From Branchipolynoe longqiensis (lineage: Eukaryota; Annelida; Polychaeta; Phyllodocida; Polynoidae): a stretch of 64,000 nt of DNA. The stretch covers positions 65,465,593 to 65,529,592 of the forward strand of contig CM059192.1 of NCBI GenBank assembly GCA_030323885.1. The letters are read 5' to 3'. The notes under the pieces were generated by a model. That model made no database searches and had not been told where the DNA came from. It saw nothing but the letters and a program-made list of their open reading frames with translations. Positions 55,701 to 63,866 of this stretch are shown here, piece after piece; positions within the stretch are counted from its first letter, which is position 1, and each line of letters starts with the position of its first letter. Made by a program: the position numbers and the translations under genes.

Positions 55701-56267
55701 TATCTAACTTAGACATTAATGCACTTATTAAGCATGCATTGCCACATAGAAGGGAATACTGAGTCAATTTAATATAACCTATTACTGCAGACGCCTATGG
55801 TGTCAGAGTTTTGGCGTGCTTGCCAAAACTAATTTGAGATGTTTATACTTCAAATATCTCAAAAGTTAGCCATTCAAAATAAGTTACTTCAAACTAAAGT
55901 AAGGTAGGTTATAATAATCAGTACAATCTATTTAGCTCAGAAAAATTATAGAAACTCAAAACCATTGGACTATGCAACTTTAATGCTAGCCCCCCATTTT
56001 TCATGAAACAACAAATGTCCCACTATAGTCAATATAGAGGTATCCGCTATGTTCTACACCTATGGGGGAACAAAAAATGTGTAGGATCTCCTTAACTATT
56101 TTTGTTTGACAGCAGATAAGCGTATGTCAGCGCAGATTCTACAGCGTAGTTTTGTAGTAGTGAGGCGCGCAACTCACGTGCCCGGTACTGGAGTGTGCTG
56201 AGGCCTCCTCCGGCTGAATCCGCCTTGTCTTCCACGGGCTGCCCGCCTCCAGACCCGGCGTCCACGG
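46054..56267 (-). CDS. CUB-EGF-CUB protein (tolloid-like domain order), partial
   Basis: Seven exons link in phase: 56178-56267, 54139-54243, 52353-52530, 50230-50351, 48168-48202 (tentative), 47154-47301 and 46054-46177. They encode about 267 residues: a Gly-rich linker, a CUB domain over three exons (start CSAAYTERKGHLSSP, CSWTIDG; end VVMIQWTSDVHQPFTLGY), a calcium-binding EGF domain (DYDEC, six cysteines, HDNGWQC) and the start of a second CUB domain (TCGGQLTGERGRI, DCHWTI). CUB-EGF-CUB order occurs in BMP1/tolloid proteases and other extracellular proteins; no protease domain is in view, so I do not assign a symbol. The first CUB has an unusually long Arg-rich insert. The 5' start and everything after the second CUB's first half are missing. 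The next intron opens directly into the 75-bp array. Confidence 0.75.
46469..46866. mobile_element. Foldback element with 140-bp inverted arms
   Basis: The left arm (AAGTCTGTTTACATCCAATC ... AAATTAAAGTAAAG) and the right arm are about 93% complementary over roughly 140 bp. The loop holds one end of the AGTCCGAT MITE. It lies in the intron between the EGF and second CUB exons. Confidence 0.85.
46597..46693 (+). mobile_element. 3' end of an AGTCCGAT MITE in the foldback loop
   Basis: ATATATTTATCTCAGAAAAA and CAATCGGACTATGCAACTTT match the right end of the family; the left part is absent. Confidence 0.7.
46890..47090. mobile_element. Small foldback element with AAACCGGTTTA palindromes
   Basis: The ends GCCGTGTTCACAC and GTGTGAACGGGGC are inverted repeats. 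The interior is a series of palindromic words (AACTGGTTTAGTTAAACCAG, AAACCGGTTTAGTC). It lies 60 bp from the EGF exon. Confidence 0.7.
47154..47301 (-). CDS. Exon: calcium-binding EGF-like domain
   Basis: This 148-bp exon (phase 0 in, phase 1 out) encodes VDYDECALGGATCQHEC, RNTVTSFTCHCHAGYRL and HDNGWQCARKALDFS. Six cysteines have EGF spacing, and the leading DYDE, the N after RN and the aromatic residue in SF fit the calcium-binding consensus. Acceptor CTACTTCCAG and donor CCG|GTACGT are good. Confidence 0.85.
47302..48167. other. Intronic sequence of the CUB-EGF gene
   Basis: It contains two related stretches with CAAGGACTTTCC/TTCCAGG-type words (near 47440 and 47750). No further exon is seen. 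Confidence 0.4.
48168..48202 (-). CDS. Candidate 35-bp microexon between CUB and EGF
   Basis: CATCACCATTAG precedes AATTCAGAGTTTCAGCTGAG..., and a GTAAAG donor follows CCCTG. Entering in phase 1 and leaving in phase 0, it encodes EFRVSAEGACSL and bridges two exons whose phases otherwise do not match. This is the only such bridge I found. The site is weak and the call depends on phase alone. Confidence 0.35.
49208..49274. repeat. TA dinucleotide microsatellite
   Basis: About 30 copies of TA. Confidence 0.95.
49276..49525 (-). repeat. Full-length SINE family B
   Basis: The tail (TTGATTAAGCAGGAGACATT), linker (GTAATGCCGAGCACCAGGCT) and tRNA-like head (GACCTACCAGAACAGGAGGC) are all present in reverse orientation. 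It abuts the TA microsatellite. Confidence 0.75.
49549..50105. repeat. Minisatellite, unit about 75 bp, about 7 copies
   Basis: Units contain CGGTGCGTCGGCGCTGACAA, GACTTATCTAGCAGAATAAA and CATATTTACGTACAAAAAAA. The sequence is unrelated to the 39-46 kb array although the unit length is similar. It ends 125 bp from a CUB exon. Confidence 0.85.
50230..50351 (-). CDS. Exon: end of the first CUB domain
   Basis: This exon enters in phase 2 and leaves in phase 1 and encodes YYAPVRYSCHVNRKLLLTT then QVVMIQWTSDVHQPFTLGY. The pattern hydrophobic-x-hydrophobic, SD, then F-x-L-x-Y is the typical final strand pair of a CUB domain. Acceptor GATGTGGCAG; donor ATAG|GTGAGC. Confidence 0.75.
50473..50590. 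mobile_element. Half copy of the pogo/Tigger-like MITE
   Basis: ACAGTAAAACCTCTCCAACT and CTATATCGATCGCTTTATTT match the left half of the family; the right end is missing. Confidence 0.65.
50966..51037 (+). repeat. tRNA-like sequence, copy 1
   Basis: A 7-bp acceptor stem (GCCTAGG/TCTAGGC), D-arm GTGTAATGGTTAGCAC and box A TGGTGTAATGG are present. The anticodon stem does not pair and the T-stem has one mismatch, so I class it as a SINE head or decayed tRNA. Confidence 0.6.
51288..51359 (+). repeat. tRNA-like sequence, copy 2
   Basis: It is nearly identical to copy 1 and lies exactly 322 bp downstream. The T-arm is intact here (GTGGG/CCCGC) with a perfect box B, GGTTCGAGTCC. Polymerase III transcription is possible; the anticodon stem is still unpaired. 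Confidence 0.6.
52353..52530 (-). CDS. Exon: middle of the first CUB domain
   Basis: The 178-bp exon (phase 1 in, 2 out) encodes QNASRVQLSLRPEAETPED, then IDHCIGDIYQRVVANRRR and an Arg/His-rich stretch to PPFDGDR. Only this frame joins both neighbours in phase. Acceptor TAATCCGCAG; donor ACAG|GTAGGC. The Arg-rich part is longer than usual for a CUB domain. Confidence 0.68.
52696..53065 (+). repeat. CAT-headed interspersed repeat, copy 1
   Basis: About 18 CAT/ATC triplets lead into TGCTGTCAGTCGCAATGC, GACTGCTTTCATTACTTA and a body ending CTGCCACGGTAACATGGTTT. A second copy is at 62217-62570. It is of SINE size but I see no clear polymerase III boxes. Confidence 0.8.
53394..53565. mobile_element. 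Pogo/Tigger-like MITE
   Basis: ACAGTAAAACCACTCTAACC and TTTAGAGAGGTTTTACTGTA are inverted ends flanked by TA; the interior shares GATCGCTTTATATGGGTCCC with the copy at 50473. Confidence 0.78.
54139..54243 (-). CDS. Exon: start of the first CUB domain
   Basis: Phase 1 in and out; it encodes CSAAYTERKGHLSSPLLPV then LFIGRNAECSWTIDG. The C, G-x-L-SSP and C-x-W-x-I spacing is that of a CUB start. The acceptor (TTGTTGGTAG) is 12 bp from the SINE-derived tandem array. Confidence 0.75.
54256..55064 (-). repeat. Tandem array of the SINE family A tail module
   Basis: About 12 direct copies of a 62-70 bp unit: TTGTTGTTTTACGTCCTAGC, AACATCTAAGGTCACATCAG, GAGAGGTACCAACTTGTCA. All are in the same orientation and lead into the full SINE at 55065-55395. 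Only the tail and adjoining 25 bp are amplified. Confidence 0.88.
55065..55395 (-). repeat. Full-length SINE family A at the end of the tail array
   Basis: The tail, body (CACATTATCCTGACACTGAG), linker and tRNA-like head (TCGACCGGGAACCGAACTCC region) are present. It is the likely founder of the array at 54256. Confidence 0.8.
55632..55985 (+). mobile_element. Well-preserved AGTCCGAT MITE
   Basis: AAAGCTGCATAGTCCGATGA and CATTGGACTATGCAACTTTA are inverted ends. It is the best copy for defining the family. Confidence 0.8.
56178..56267 (-). CDS. Exon: Gly-rich linker upstream of CUB 1
   Basis: It follows GTGTTTGCAG, encodes VDAGSGGGQPVEDKADSAGG then GLSTLQYRA, and leaves in phase 1 through CAC|GTGAGT, matching the next exon. 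The composition is that of a disordered linker or pro-region. Upstream exons are not seen. Confidence 0.6.
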
Positions 56268-56456
56268 CTGCAAACACAGACTCGATTGAAAACACCAATT
56301 AACTAAGCAGGTAGCGCTGCCTCATATAATACTAAAAATGCACACGCTTACTCTGTCAGAAAGAGAGACATGGCAGTGTTTTCCATTCAAAGCACATCGC
56401 CATCGTCTGCGCTGATTTAGTTTAGTTCCGGTGCCATCTCTACAGATGGCGCCACA

Positions 56457-56502
56457 ATGGCGGTCGTGGATGCACCGGTCGAGCGCCACTGCTATGTCGA
56501 CG
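56457..56502 (+). CDS. Possible plus-strand first exon, low confidence
   Basis: A GCCACAATGG start context opens MAVVDAPVERHCYVD and meets the donor GACG|GTGAGT. It could start a divergent gene, but no second exon was found before the retroelement. Confidence 0.25.
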
Positions 56503-56561
56503 GTGAGTTTTTGGAACCCGACTCACGGATCATCCAATCTTTTTATTTATTTTTTGGTACG

Positions 56562-56700
56562 TCAGTTGATTAAGTAGGGGAAATTTCAATCATGGACAAT
56601 TGGTCTTCCTCATTCCACTGCTCCTTGCCCTATCCTAGTAATGCTGAGTGCCAGGCTAGGTAGCGAGACGTATGCATTTTTAAGTAATTGTGTAAAATGG
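56562..56700 (-). repeat. SINE family B, partial
   Basis: Tail TTGATTAAGTAGGGGAAATT and linker TAGTAATGCTGAGTGCCAGG are present; the head is missing. Confidence 0.7.
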
Positions 56701-56917
56701 CTAAAGATCGATTCTGTGGTTGTGGAGGCAGGCTATAGTGAAATCAATACAGACAAAGAGAAAGGAAGAGTATAAAGTGTAAAGAAGGAGAGAGAGTCAA
56801 ACCCTCCGGTTTATTATTTATACGGATGTTGTAGAGTATCACCCCTTTCCCCCAATGGGAAACAAGCATTCTTGGCCCTACCAATAGGGATCCAGCATTT
56901 CTGGTCCCGATGGCTAC

Positions 56918-57038
56918 TGTTATGATGTATCGACACAATGGATTCTGTAATGTAACTGACTTTATTGGTTCTCGACTTCGATCATGTCACGTCCTGTTGT
57001 TGTTGGGGGGGGCATTCGGATACTTACATATCTTACAT
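56918..57038 (-). repeat. 3' LTR
   Basis: On the minus strand it begins TGTAAGATATGTAAGTATCC and ends CATAACA. Flanked outside by GCTAC. Confidence 0.9.
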
Positions 57039-57567
57039 CTTCCCCTTTTACCAACAAGCAATATTTCATCATGTAACATCCACTCCAGCCTTTACATCAT
57101 ATCGCATTTATTCCATACAGACATTTCCTATTCACAACATCACTTAAAATAACCATGTGATATGCCTCATGTGAAATGTGATACTACGAAATGTGATATT
57201 ACGTTACTTACTAATGACGTCAATACCACCGATCCGTTGGATCAGTGTAATATTCTGAACTATTTACCCTTTGGTGGATAGGTATTACGACGTCTGTCTA
57301 ACAGTATTGCTTACTTAGTATCTATAACTTACTTAATAAGATGTTTTATGTTCGACTAGACGTCCGTTCCGATGAACATCTGTGCATGAGTGTTGCTCAA
57401 GATCGTCTATTCTTAGCCGCATCCTATTGTCTATGTTCTTTATCTGACCTATCGGCGACGTGCGACGTCACCCTATGCCTGTCTGCGTAGTTGCCTCTTC
57501 TTATGAATCTATTAATGTGACCCTTCCTTGTTTGACCCATTGTACGTTGTCCTACGTGGCATTCATG

Positions 57568-59085
57568 TTAAAACGTATCTGCAAAGAATAATTCAGTACC
57601 CTTCAAATATTGTACTTCAATATTATAATTCTGCAACCTCATACGCATCCGTTGCATTCTTGCCGAGAGGGAATGCACCGGTTTCAACATTATGGCTACC
57701 AAGGGTTTATGATCTGTAATGACTGTGATCTCGTTCCCATAAATATAATCGTGAAATTTATGACACCCGAAACAAATAGCTAACAGCTCCTTTTCTATTA
57801 CCGCATAACTGATTTGGGTGCCATTTAGTGCTTTGGATGCCATAGCCACTGGTAATTTATCCTGGAACAAGGTAGCACCCAATCCAAATTTGGATGCGTC
57901 TACCTGCAGAACAATATGTTCTCTGCTATTGAAGAATCTCAACACTGGTGCGGTAGTTAATAAATACTTCAAATTTTTGAAAGCTAATGCCTGGTCCGAC
58001 TCCCAATGCCAAGCTATATCCTTTTTTAATACTTGTCTTAATGGCTTCGTTATATGCGCCATGTTGGGGATAAATTTGTGGACATAACCCATCATCCCTA
58101 AGAAACGTTGTAATGCGGGTTTGTCTGACGGGCTGGGCATGTCGACAATCGCTTGTATCCTGTCAGCATTGGGTTGGATACCTTCTGATGTTATAACATG
58201 TCCTACATAATTTACATTTGTCCTACATATCTTCGACTTTTTCGGGTTCAGTTTCAGGTTTACTTGAACAGCTCGCTTCAGAACAGCTTCTAATCGTGAG
58301 TTATGCTCATCAATTGTTGAACCATGTACCAAGATATCATCTGTGATAACATGTACGCCTGGGAGATCCATTAGAATAATATTCATCTCCTGTATGAATA
58401 TATCTCCGGCTGTTTTGATGCCAAATGGGAGTCGAGTAAACCTGAACCTGCCCCACGGGGTGTTGAACGTGCATAATTTAGAGCTATCAGTGTCGAGTTC
58501 GATTTGCCAGTACCCGCTATTTGCGTCGAGTACTGAAAAATATTTGGCACCGTGCAATGTCGCTACCACTTCCTCGACAGTTTTTACAGGGTAGGGACCT
58601 CGTAGGATAGCTTTATTTAACCGTGTAGGATCTAGGCATATTCGTAATTTCCCAGGTTTCCGGACTATTGTTACAGAATTCACCCAAGGGGTAGGCTCGT
58701 CCTGTTTTATGATAACCCCTAGGTCTAACATCCTTTTTAGTTCAATTTTAACATCGTCCACAATTGCTAATGGCACTCGACGTGGAGGGTCGATTACAGG
58801 GCATATGTTCTTATCAATGTAAATCTTAGCATTAACTTTGATGAGCCCTAAACCCTGAAAAACCTTTGAATATTGTCTTACCAGTTGATTTGCGATCGCA
58901 TCACCCTCCACGGCGCCCAAGACATCTAACCGCGCCAACAAGCCTAATTGGACACACAATTGTTTGCCCAGAATCGCGCACCCGGCGTCCGTAACTTGAA
59001 ATTTGACACAGTGACCCTCGACATTAAGGGACACCTCCCCATGCGGGCGAATTCTATGCCCACCATATGTCACCAAATGACACAA
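57568..59085 (-). CDS. Gypsy pol: protease end, reverse transcriptase, RNase H
   Basis: This 505-residue frame starts within the protease C-terminus (LVTYGGHRI). Reverse transcriptase blocks follow: PPRRVPLA, TPWVNSVTIVRKPGKLRICL, FSVLDANSGYWQIEL, FTRLPFGI and the catalytic DD in HVITDDILVHG, where the usual aromatic residue before xDD is isoleucine. RNase H has VDASKFGLGATL, YAVIEKELLAI and VITDHKPL. The frame ends at EGTELFFADTF-like sequence shortly after, with no integrase zinc finger or DDE core. It is part of the element at 56918-60254. Confidence 0.9.
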   Translation of the reverse strand: MCHLVTYGGHRIRPHGEVSLNVEGHCVKFQVTDAGCAILGKQLCVQLGLLARLDVLGAVEGDAIANQLVRQYSKVFQGLGLIKVNAKIYIDKNICPVIDPPRRVPLAIVDDVKIELKRMLDLGVIIKQDEPTPWVNSVTIVRKPGKLRICLDPTRLNKAILRGPYPVKTVEEVVATLHGAKYFSVLDANSGYWQIELDTDSSKLCTFNTPWGRFRFTRLPFGIKTAGDIFIQEMNIILMDLPGVHVITDDILVHGSTIDEHNSRLEAVLKRAVQVNLKLNPKKSKICRTNVNYVGHVITSEGIQPNADRIQAIVDMPSPSDKPALQRFLGMMGYVHKFIPNMAHITKPLRQVLKKDIAWHWESDQALAFKNLKYLLTTAPVLRFFNSREHIVLQVDASKFGLGATLFQDKLPVAMASKALNGTQISYAVIEKELLAICFGCHKFHDYIYGNEITVITDHKPLVAIMLKPVHSLSARMQRMRMRLQNYNIEVQYLKGTELFFADTF

Positions 59086-59470
59086 TGATGGTACATTTCT
59101 AGCGGTAAAATATTTGCCTCTGAGCCGGTATCCAATTTAAAACGGATATCTAGGCCACCGACACAAAATACAGTGTACCACAAATCTTTGTCCTCCATGT
59201 CACTAGTACACAAGGTGCCCACAAACAAGTCACCATTCACATCATCATTGCGAATGTCCCTTTCCTGGTGAGCGATGATGTCCTCCGTCACATCAATCTC
59301 GTAGACAGCTGCATTCCTACCTGGAGCTTGCTGCAAACGGCACATCTTCACGAAATGTCCAATTTTTCGACACCCTAAACACTCCTTTCCTCTAGCTGGG
59401 CACGTTCCTGTCGCATGTGTATAGCCGCACTGATTACACTTGTTACCTGCTCGTCGACTCGCTTGTTGTT
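59070..59470 (-). CDS. Gypsy gag-pro segment: zinc knuckles and protease
   Basis: The frame contains a CX2CX3HX4C-like motif and a canonical CX2CX4HX4C knuckle (CLGCRKIGHFVKMC), then the aspartic protease active site KLDTGSEANILP. It ends at a stop (59070-59072), overlapping the pol frame, so a frameshift separates protease halves. Confidence 0.8.
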
Positions 59471-59477
59471 GTTGATA

Positions 59478-60107
59478 TCAACCAGCTGATCGCCGTAACC
59501 AAGGAGACGTTCCTGCTGCAGGCCGTTGTCTGTTCGTATATCCCGTATTAACCGCATCGACTTGGTGTACGTCCCTTTGCTTCACCTGGGTGGATTTGAT
59601 CTCGCTTAATCGACATAGTTGTATGCATTCCTCTAGCTTGAGATCGGGCATCTGTAATAACTTGTTTCTTAATACATCATCCGTTACACCGCACACAATT
59701 CTATCACAGAGCAACGAAGATTCCAATTGTTCATAACAGCAATACTGCACTCGGTGTTTAAGTTCTCTAATAAACGAATCCATACTTTGTTCCGCCTGAT
59801 TAAACGAGTTGAACTCGTAACGAATGACTGTCAAATTCGTTTTACCTTCACAATATCGTGCAAACGCGTCTACCAATGGCCCTATCTTGTCTTTGTCCGT
59901 GCCTTCCAGCGTGAACGTCCGATGAACTTTTTGGGCTTCCACACCCGCGATGTGCAGAAACACGCAGCATTGAATCCGTTCTGTTTTCGTCGATACACCA
60001 GCTGCTACCGCATATATTTCGTAAGCCTGTAGCCAGCACCACCAATTTATCGCCATCTTCTCGTCCAGGTTCAGATATCCTGGTGGTTTCAACCCGTGAA
60101 GCGCCAT
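59478..60107 (-). CDS. Gypsy gag protein
   Basis: A 209-residue frame begins MALHGLKPPGYLNLDEKMA, 25 bp inside the 5' LTR end. It has a capsid-like helical region (FARYCEGKTN, YEFNSFNQAEQSMDSFI, CDRIVCGVTDDVLRNKLL). A frame change near 59500 separates it from the zinc-knuckle region. Confidence 0.85.
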   Translation of the reverse strand: MALHGLKPPGYLNLDEKMAINWWCWLQAYEIYAVAAGVSTKTERIQCCVFLHIAGVEAQKVHRTFTLEGTDKDKIGPLVDAFARYCEGKTNLTVIRYEFNSFNQAEQSMDSFIRELKHRVQYCCYEQLESSLLCDRIVCGVTDDVLRNKLLQMPDLKLEECIQLCRLSEIKSTQVKQRDVHQVDAVNTGYTNRQRPAAGTSPWLRRSAG

Positions 60108-60132
60108 AATTCGACCTTAACATCTGACACCA

Positions 60133-60254
60133 TGTAATGATGTATCGACACAATGGATTCTGTAATGTAACTGACTTTATTGGTTCTCGACTTCGATCAC
60201 GTCACGTCCTGTTGTTGGGGGGGGGGGGGCGTTCGGATACTTACATATCTTACA
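60133..60254 (-). repeat. 5' LTR
   Basis: On the minus strand it begins TGTAAGATATGTAAGTATCC and ends CATCATTACA, followed at once by the primer-binding-site-like TGGTGTCAGATG. Flanked outside by GCTAC. Confidence 0.9.
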
Positions 60255-60509
60255 GCTACCAGTGGTCTGCCCACCACCACCAAGCTGCATGGCCCTTGAC
60301 CCTTGAGTGTGGTGATCACTATCCCAGCAGAGGGGGAGGGGGTAGGCCCTGAGTGCCCTCACACCCAGACCTGCCAGCACCACTATGTCTATTTACATCC
60401 CACTCAGGCACCACCAGCCCTTACATATATATATATATACATACATGCGCCTGGTCACATACACCAATCAGTAATAGAACATTTGCATTCCCCCCATGCC
60501 GTAAATCAG

Positions 60510-60622
60510 AATATTTTACAATTGGTTTGACTCGACCAGGGTTCGAAACCGGGGGTTCGAATCCCACGACCTACCAGAACGGGAGGCGGACGCTCAACTC
60601 ATTCGGCCATCGCATCTGGTAA
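60510..60622 (-). repeat. SINE head fragment
   Basis: GGTTTGACTCGACCAGGGTT and GACCTACCAGAACGGGAGGC are the tRNA-like head shared by families A and B. Confidence 0.65.
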
Positions 60623-60889
60623 AATCGCATCTTGCTTGGGCTCCACGGATACTCGCCGATATCGGGGAGAGGAGGGATCTTTGTTTATCGGCGATCGAGA
60701 ACCTAGCCTGTGTTTGCCGTGAATTTTACTTAAAACTGCCTAGTCCGATGAAAGCATCACATTTAAAAAACAAAAACAATTATCTAGATTTGATTCTACA
60801 TATCTAACCTAGATACTGGTACATTTATCAAACATTTGCCACCACATAGCATGGAATACAGAGCCAATTTAAAAGAACCTGTCCCTTAT

Positions 60890-61626
60890 ACCCCTGTCAC
60901 ACTACAACGTAATGAGCCAACGTGAGCCTAACGTGGTGATATTTCGCCATTACGTTGATGTACGTTGGATTACGTTATGATGACGTCATAATGACGTTAG
61001 AGTGACGTCGAGCTACGTCATGTTAAGTCGTGTTATGTCGGCACGCGTCGAGGTTTTGAACCTGTTCAAAACTTTCGACGTATCTCGACGTGAAGCCGTT
61101 ACGTCGGGATGACGTGACAATGACGTTAGGTAGACGTTTCGCGATCGTTATAGCAGCGTAAATGACGTTAGAGTCACGTTATGTCACGTCAGACCGACGG
61201 CCGGGGTTGGAGCAACGTGTGGGCAGCGTTTTGCACGTTACGGTCACGTTACGGTCACGTTACGGTCACGTTACGGTCACGTTACGGTCACGTTACGGTC
61301 ACGGTTACGGTCACGTTACGGTCACGTTACGGTCACGTTATGGTCACGTTACGGTCACGTTACGGTGGCGTTACGGTCACGTTACGTCCACGTCGCACCC
61401 GTTACGGCGACTTTACGCTCACGTTACACTAACGCCCGGTCACGTCGCCAATTACCCCTCCCCCCTAACGTTGTCACGTTACAGCTAAGGTCACGACGTA
61501 CACCGACGTTACTTTCACGTTACGCTCACGTCCACAATTTGCATATTACGCCCATAACGTCGACGTAATATAATTATTTTCACGTTCTGCCTACGCTGAC
61601 GTAGTCACGTCGTAGTGTGACAGGGC
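60890..61626. mobile_element. Nested ACGT-rich element with CCCTGTCACACTAC ends
   Basis: CCCTGTCACACTACAACGT at the left and ACGTCGTAGTGTGACAGGG at the right are inverted repeats. The interior is dense in ACGT/CGTCA words. It shares termini with 37325-37862. Confidence 0.8.
61228..61390. repeat. 11-bp tandem repeat GTTACGGTCAC
   Basis: About 14 copies, with one 12-bp variant (GGTTACGGTCAC) and a few substitutions, in the middle of the nested element. Confidence 0.9.
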
Positions 61627-62216
61627 CATTACTGCATAAGCCTATGGTGTGCTTGCTGAAATTAATTTGGCATGTTTGCACTTCAAATATCTGAAAAGTT
61701 AGCCATTTAAAATAGAAGTTACTTCAAACTAAAGTAAGGTAGATTATAATGATCAAACTGATATATTTATCTCAGAAAATGGCAGAAACTCAAACCATCG
61801 GACTATACAACTTTAATTTAACTGTGATTCTGCAGTCAACTGAGCTTTATCTCTGAATAAGGAATGTAGCCTGTTGTCAGACAGTCATTAGCTATTCCGT
61901 GACGAACCACGCCATTTATTCATGAGAATTATGTATTTGCCAGATCAGAATGATGTTCAGTTGACAGTAAGAAAAGTAGCATAGGTCTAATAATTAATAG
62001 GACGCAATTATTAAGTTTGTACAGATTTTTCGTTCAATTCATAATGCCAAAACTTTATTTCCTTTTCAAGGAATCCCCCCTCCCCGCGTTCCCAATACGA
62101 TAACATACATATTAGTTAGAAGTTCGCGTAGCTACCAACCTGGCTCTAGTCATATATCGTATGTCATTAATATGTATAAAGAAAGTCCCCGAACGAATCG
62201 AATGTAAGAAGCTACA

Positions 62217-62570
62217 CCATCATCATCGTCATCATCATGCTGTCAGTCGCAATGCGACAAAGACTGCTTTCATTAGTTAACTGCCGCTCTCCAATTAGAT
62301 CTCTGTTGTGAGAGTGATGTTATTTCATATGGTTGGACATTTCATAAAAGCTGCTTGCAAAGTGTTGAAGTGCTGCTGGGTTTTGCAAGTTACTAGCGGC
62401 ACTCTCTCGGGGAGCAAATAGAGGTCTCACACCGGCAAGAACACGTCAAGATACGCGCAAACTATTTGTCCCTGCAGTGGCTGGTCGGGAGATGTTGGGA
62501 GTTCCATTCATCACCACCCTTAATGCTGCCACGGTAACATGGTTTTCTGTTAGGGTTTACTCCCTTAGCC
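62217..62570 (+). repeat. CAT-headed interspersed repeat, copy 2
   Basis: It is about 90% identical to 52696-53065, including GCTTGCAAAGTGTTGAAGTG and CTGCCACGGTAACATGGTTT; the CAT run is shorter. Confidence 0.8.
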
Positions 62571-62640
62571 TTTGGTTCTATCAAGAACCTGTACCACAAG
62601 GCAGTGGTTTACAACTTTTCACCAGTGACCCATAGACACC

Positions 62641-62710
62641 TACATACAGGCCTTGAGGACTGTATGACTGTATGTAGGTGTATGTCATACAGTCATACAG
62701 TCTTTGACCT
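62641..62710. repeat. Short perfect hairpin
   Basis: GACTGTATGACTGTATG and CATACAGTCATACAGTC are 17-bp perfect inverted repeats separated by about 9 bp. Confidence 0.8.
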
Positions 62711-63571
62711 TGACGACAGAAAATCGATACTCAAACTTTCTCTCCCCCCATAACAAGAAAAGCCTGTCTGGCGTTCATCTATATCAGTGTGAGGTCTTTC
62801 TTTGTGAGAGATCTTTCTTTTGATGAGGCCACCCTATCAATCAATAATGATATCTCGCCTAAAAGAAATCCTTACCGGATAGAAACATAAGAACACTATG
62901 CTGTCGATTTGAATACCTGTGTCTGAAGCATTGCTTGACAGTAAGAGGTGATCACGTGTATTTCAAAGTGCACCGATGTGTTTAAAGAACAGATCTGCAT
63001 ACGCAAATATCAGGTACTAAGGCTAAATTTGAAAAGAAAACTAGATCATGTTTGCTTCATAGGCGCATTTTGTCAGAATTTCCTTTTGCTTGGTTAATTA
63101 AATTTGGGGCACTGATAATTTTTATTTGATTTTTATTTGGTCCGAGAAAATTCTTATGTAGCCTAATTTTCCACAAAATTGACCTTAGATGTTGCTAGGA
63201 TGCAAATACCCAACACACTAACTACTACTAACCTGCTGGAGCAGCATTTGAAATTTAGTGTGGCAGGATTATACTTTATTTGATTTGCGATTGTTGGAGC
63301 TTTGTATTAATAGGCACCTTAATCTTATATTGTAACAGAAATCTCCAATAAACATGACAAAGTAACAACCAAAGAAAGTTACAGCAAATGTGCCCGTGAC
63401 TAACTGTGTTATTACTTTATAGAACCCTGTCAAACCCGCTGACACCTTATGAAATATTAGTTTCATTCCTAATATTCGTAATGAAATACTCACTGAAAGT
63501 AATAGTGCATTTATTAATGGACCAAGAAAACCTTCATATTCACAAGTATGTTGTCATATACATTGTTCCAT
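62711..63571. other. Non-coding region
   Basis: No gene is seen. A family A tail remnant lies at 63181-63215 (GACCTTAGATGTTGCTAGGA). Confidence 0.4.
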
Positions 63572-63866
63572 GTGGCGGAGTGGTTAGAATGTCTGACCTT
63601 TTTCTATGTCAGAGTCCTAATCTGAAGGTTGACGGCTTGATTCCCCAATGCCATCACCTCTGCCAATTTGGATTTCCACCGCTGGGTAAAACTTACAGTG
63701 TCAACAAAGGCCAGTTGCTCTCATACTATGTCTATGTGGTATGGGAGGTTAAAAAGTCCTTGGGTCGGTAAAAGTGTAGAATCAGGCTTTCTATCAACCA
63801 ACTATATAATGGTGAAAACAAGACTATTCAGACTTATCCAGGATAGGCAATATAGATCTTCAAGAA
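63572..63866 (+). repeat. tRNA-derived SINE, Arg(CCT)-like head, copy 2
   Basis: GTGGCGGAGTGGTTAGAATG, AGAGTCCTAATCTGAAGG and TTCCACCGCTGGGTAAAACT align with the minus-strand copy at 11044-11362. Confidence 0.72.

Larger units (their letters stand above)
56918..60254 (-). mobile_element. Gypsy-type LTR retrotransposon lacking integrase
   Basis: Two LTRs of about 121 bp (56918-57038 and 60133-60254; TG...CA ends) are flanked by a 5-bp duplication GCTAC. Read on the minus strand, a primer-binding-site-like TGGTGTCAGATG follows the 5' LTR and a purine tract AAAAGGGGAAGA precedes the 3' LTR. Between are gag, a zinc-knuckle segment, protease, reverse transcriptase and RNase H. About 530 bp after RNase H holds no integrase. 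The LTRs differ at a few bases and in the length of a C-run, so insertion is fairly recent. It would need proteins from another element to move. Confidence 0.93.
60725..61811 (+). mobile_element. AGTCCGAT MITE split by a nested element
   Basis: The left half ends near 60885 (AAAAGAACCTGTCCCTTATA) and the right half resumes near 61627 (TTACTGCATAAGCCTATGGT). In intact relatives these are contiguous (AACCTGTTACTGC-type). The outer ends are CTGCCTAGTCCGATGAAAGC and CATCGGACTATACAACTTTA. Confidence 0.8.

Noticed and set aside
59727..60032. Plus-strand 101-residue frame
   Set aside because: It is antisense to the Gypsy gag gene.
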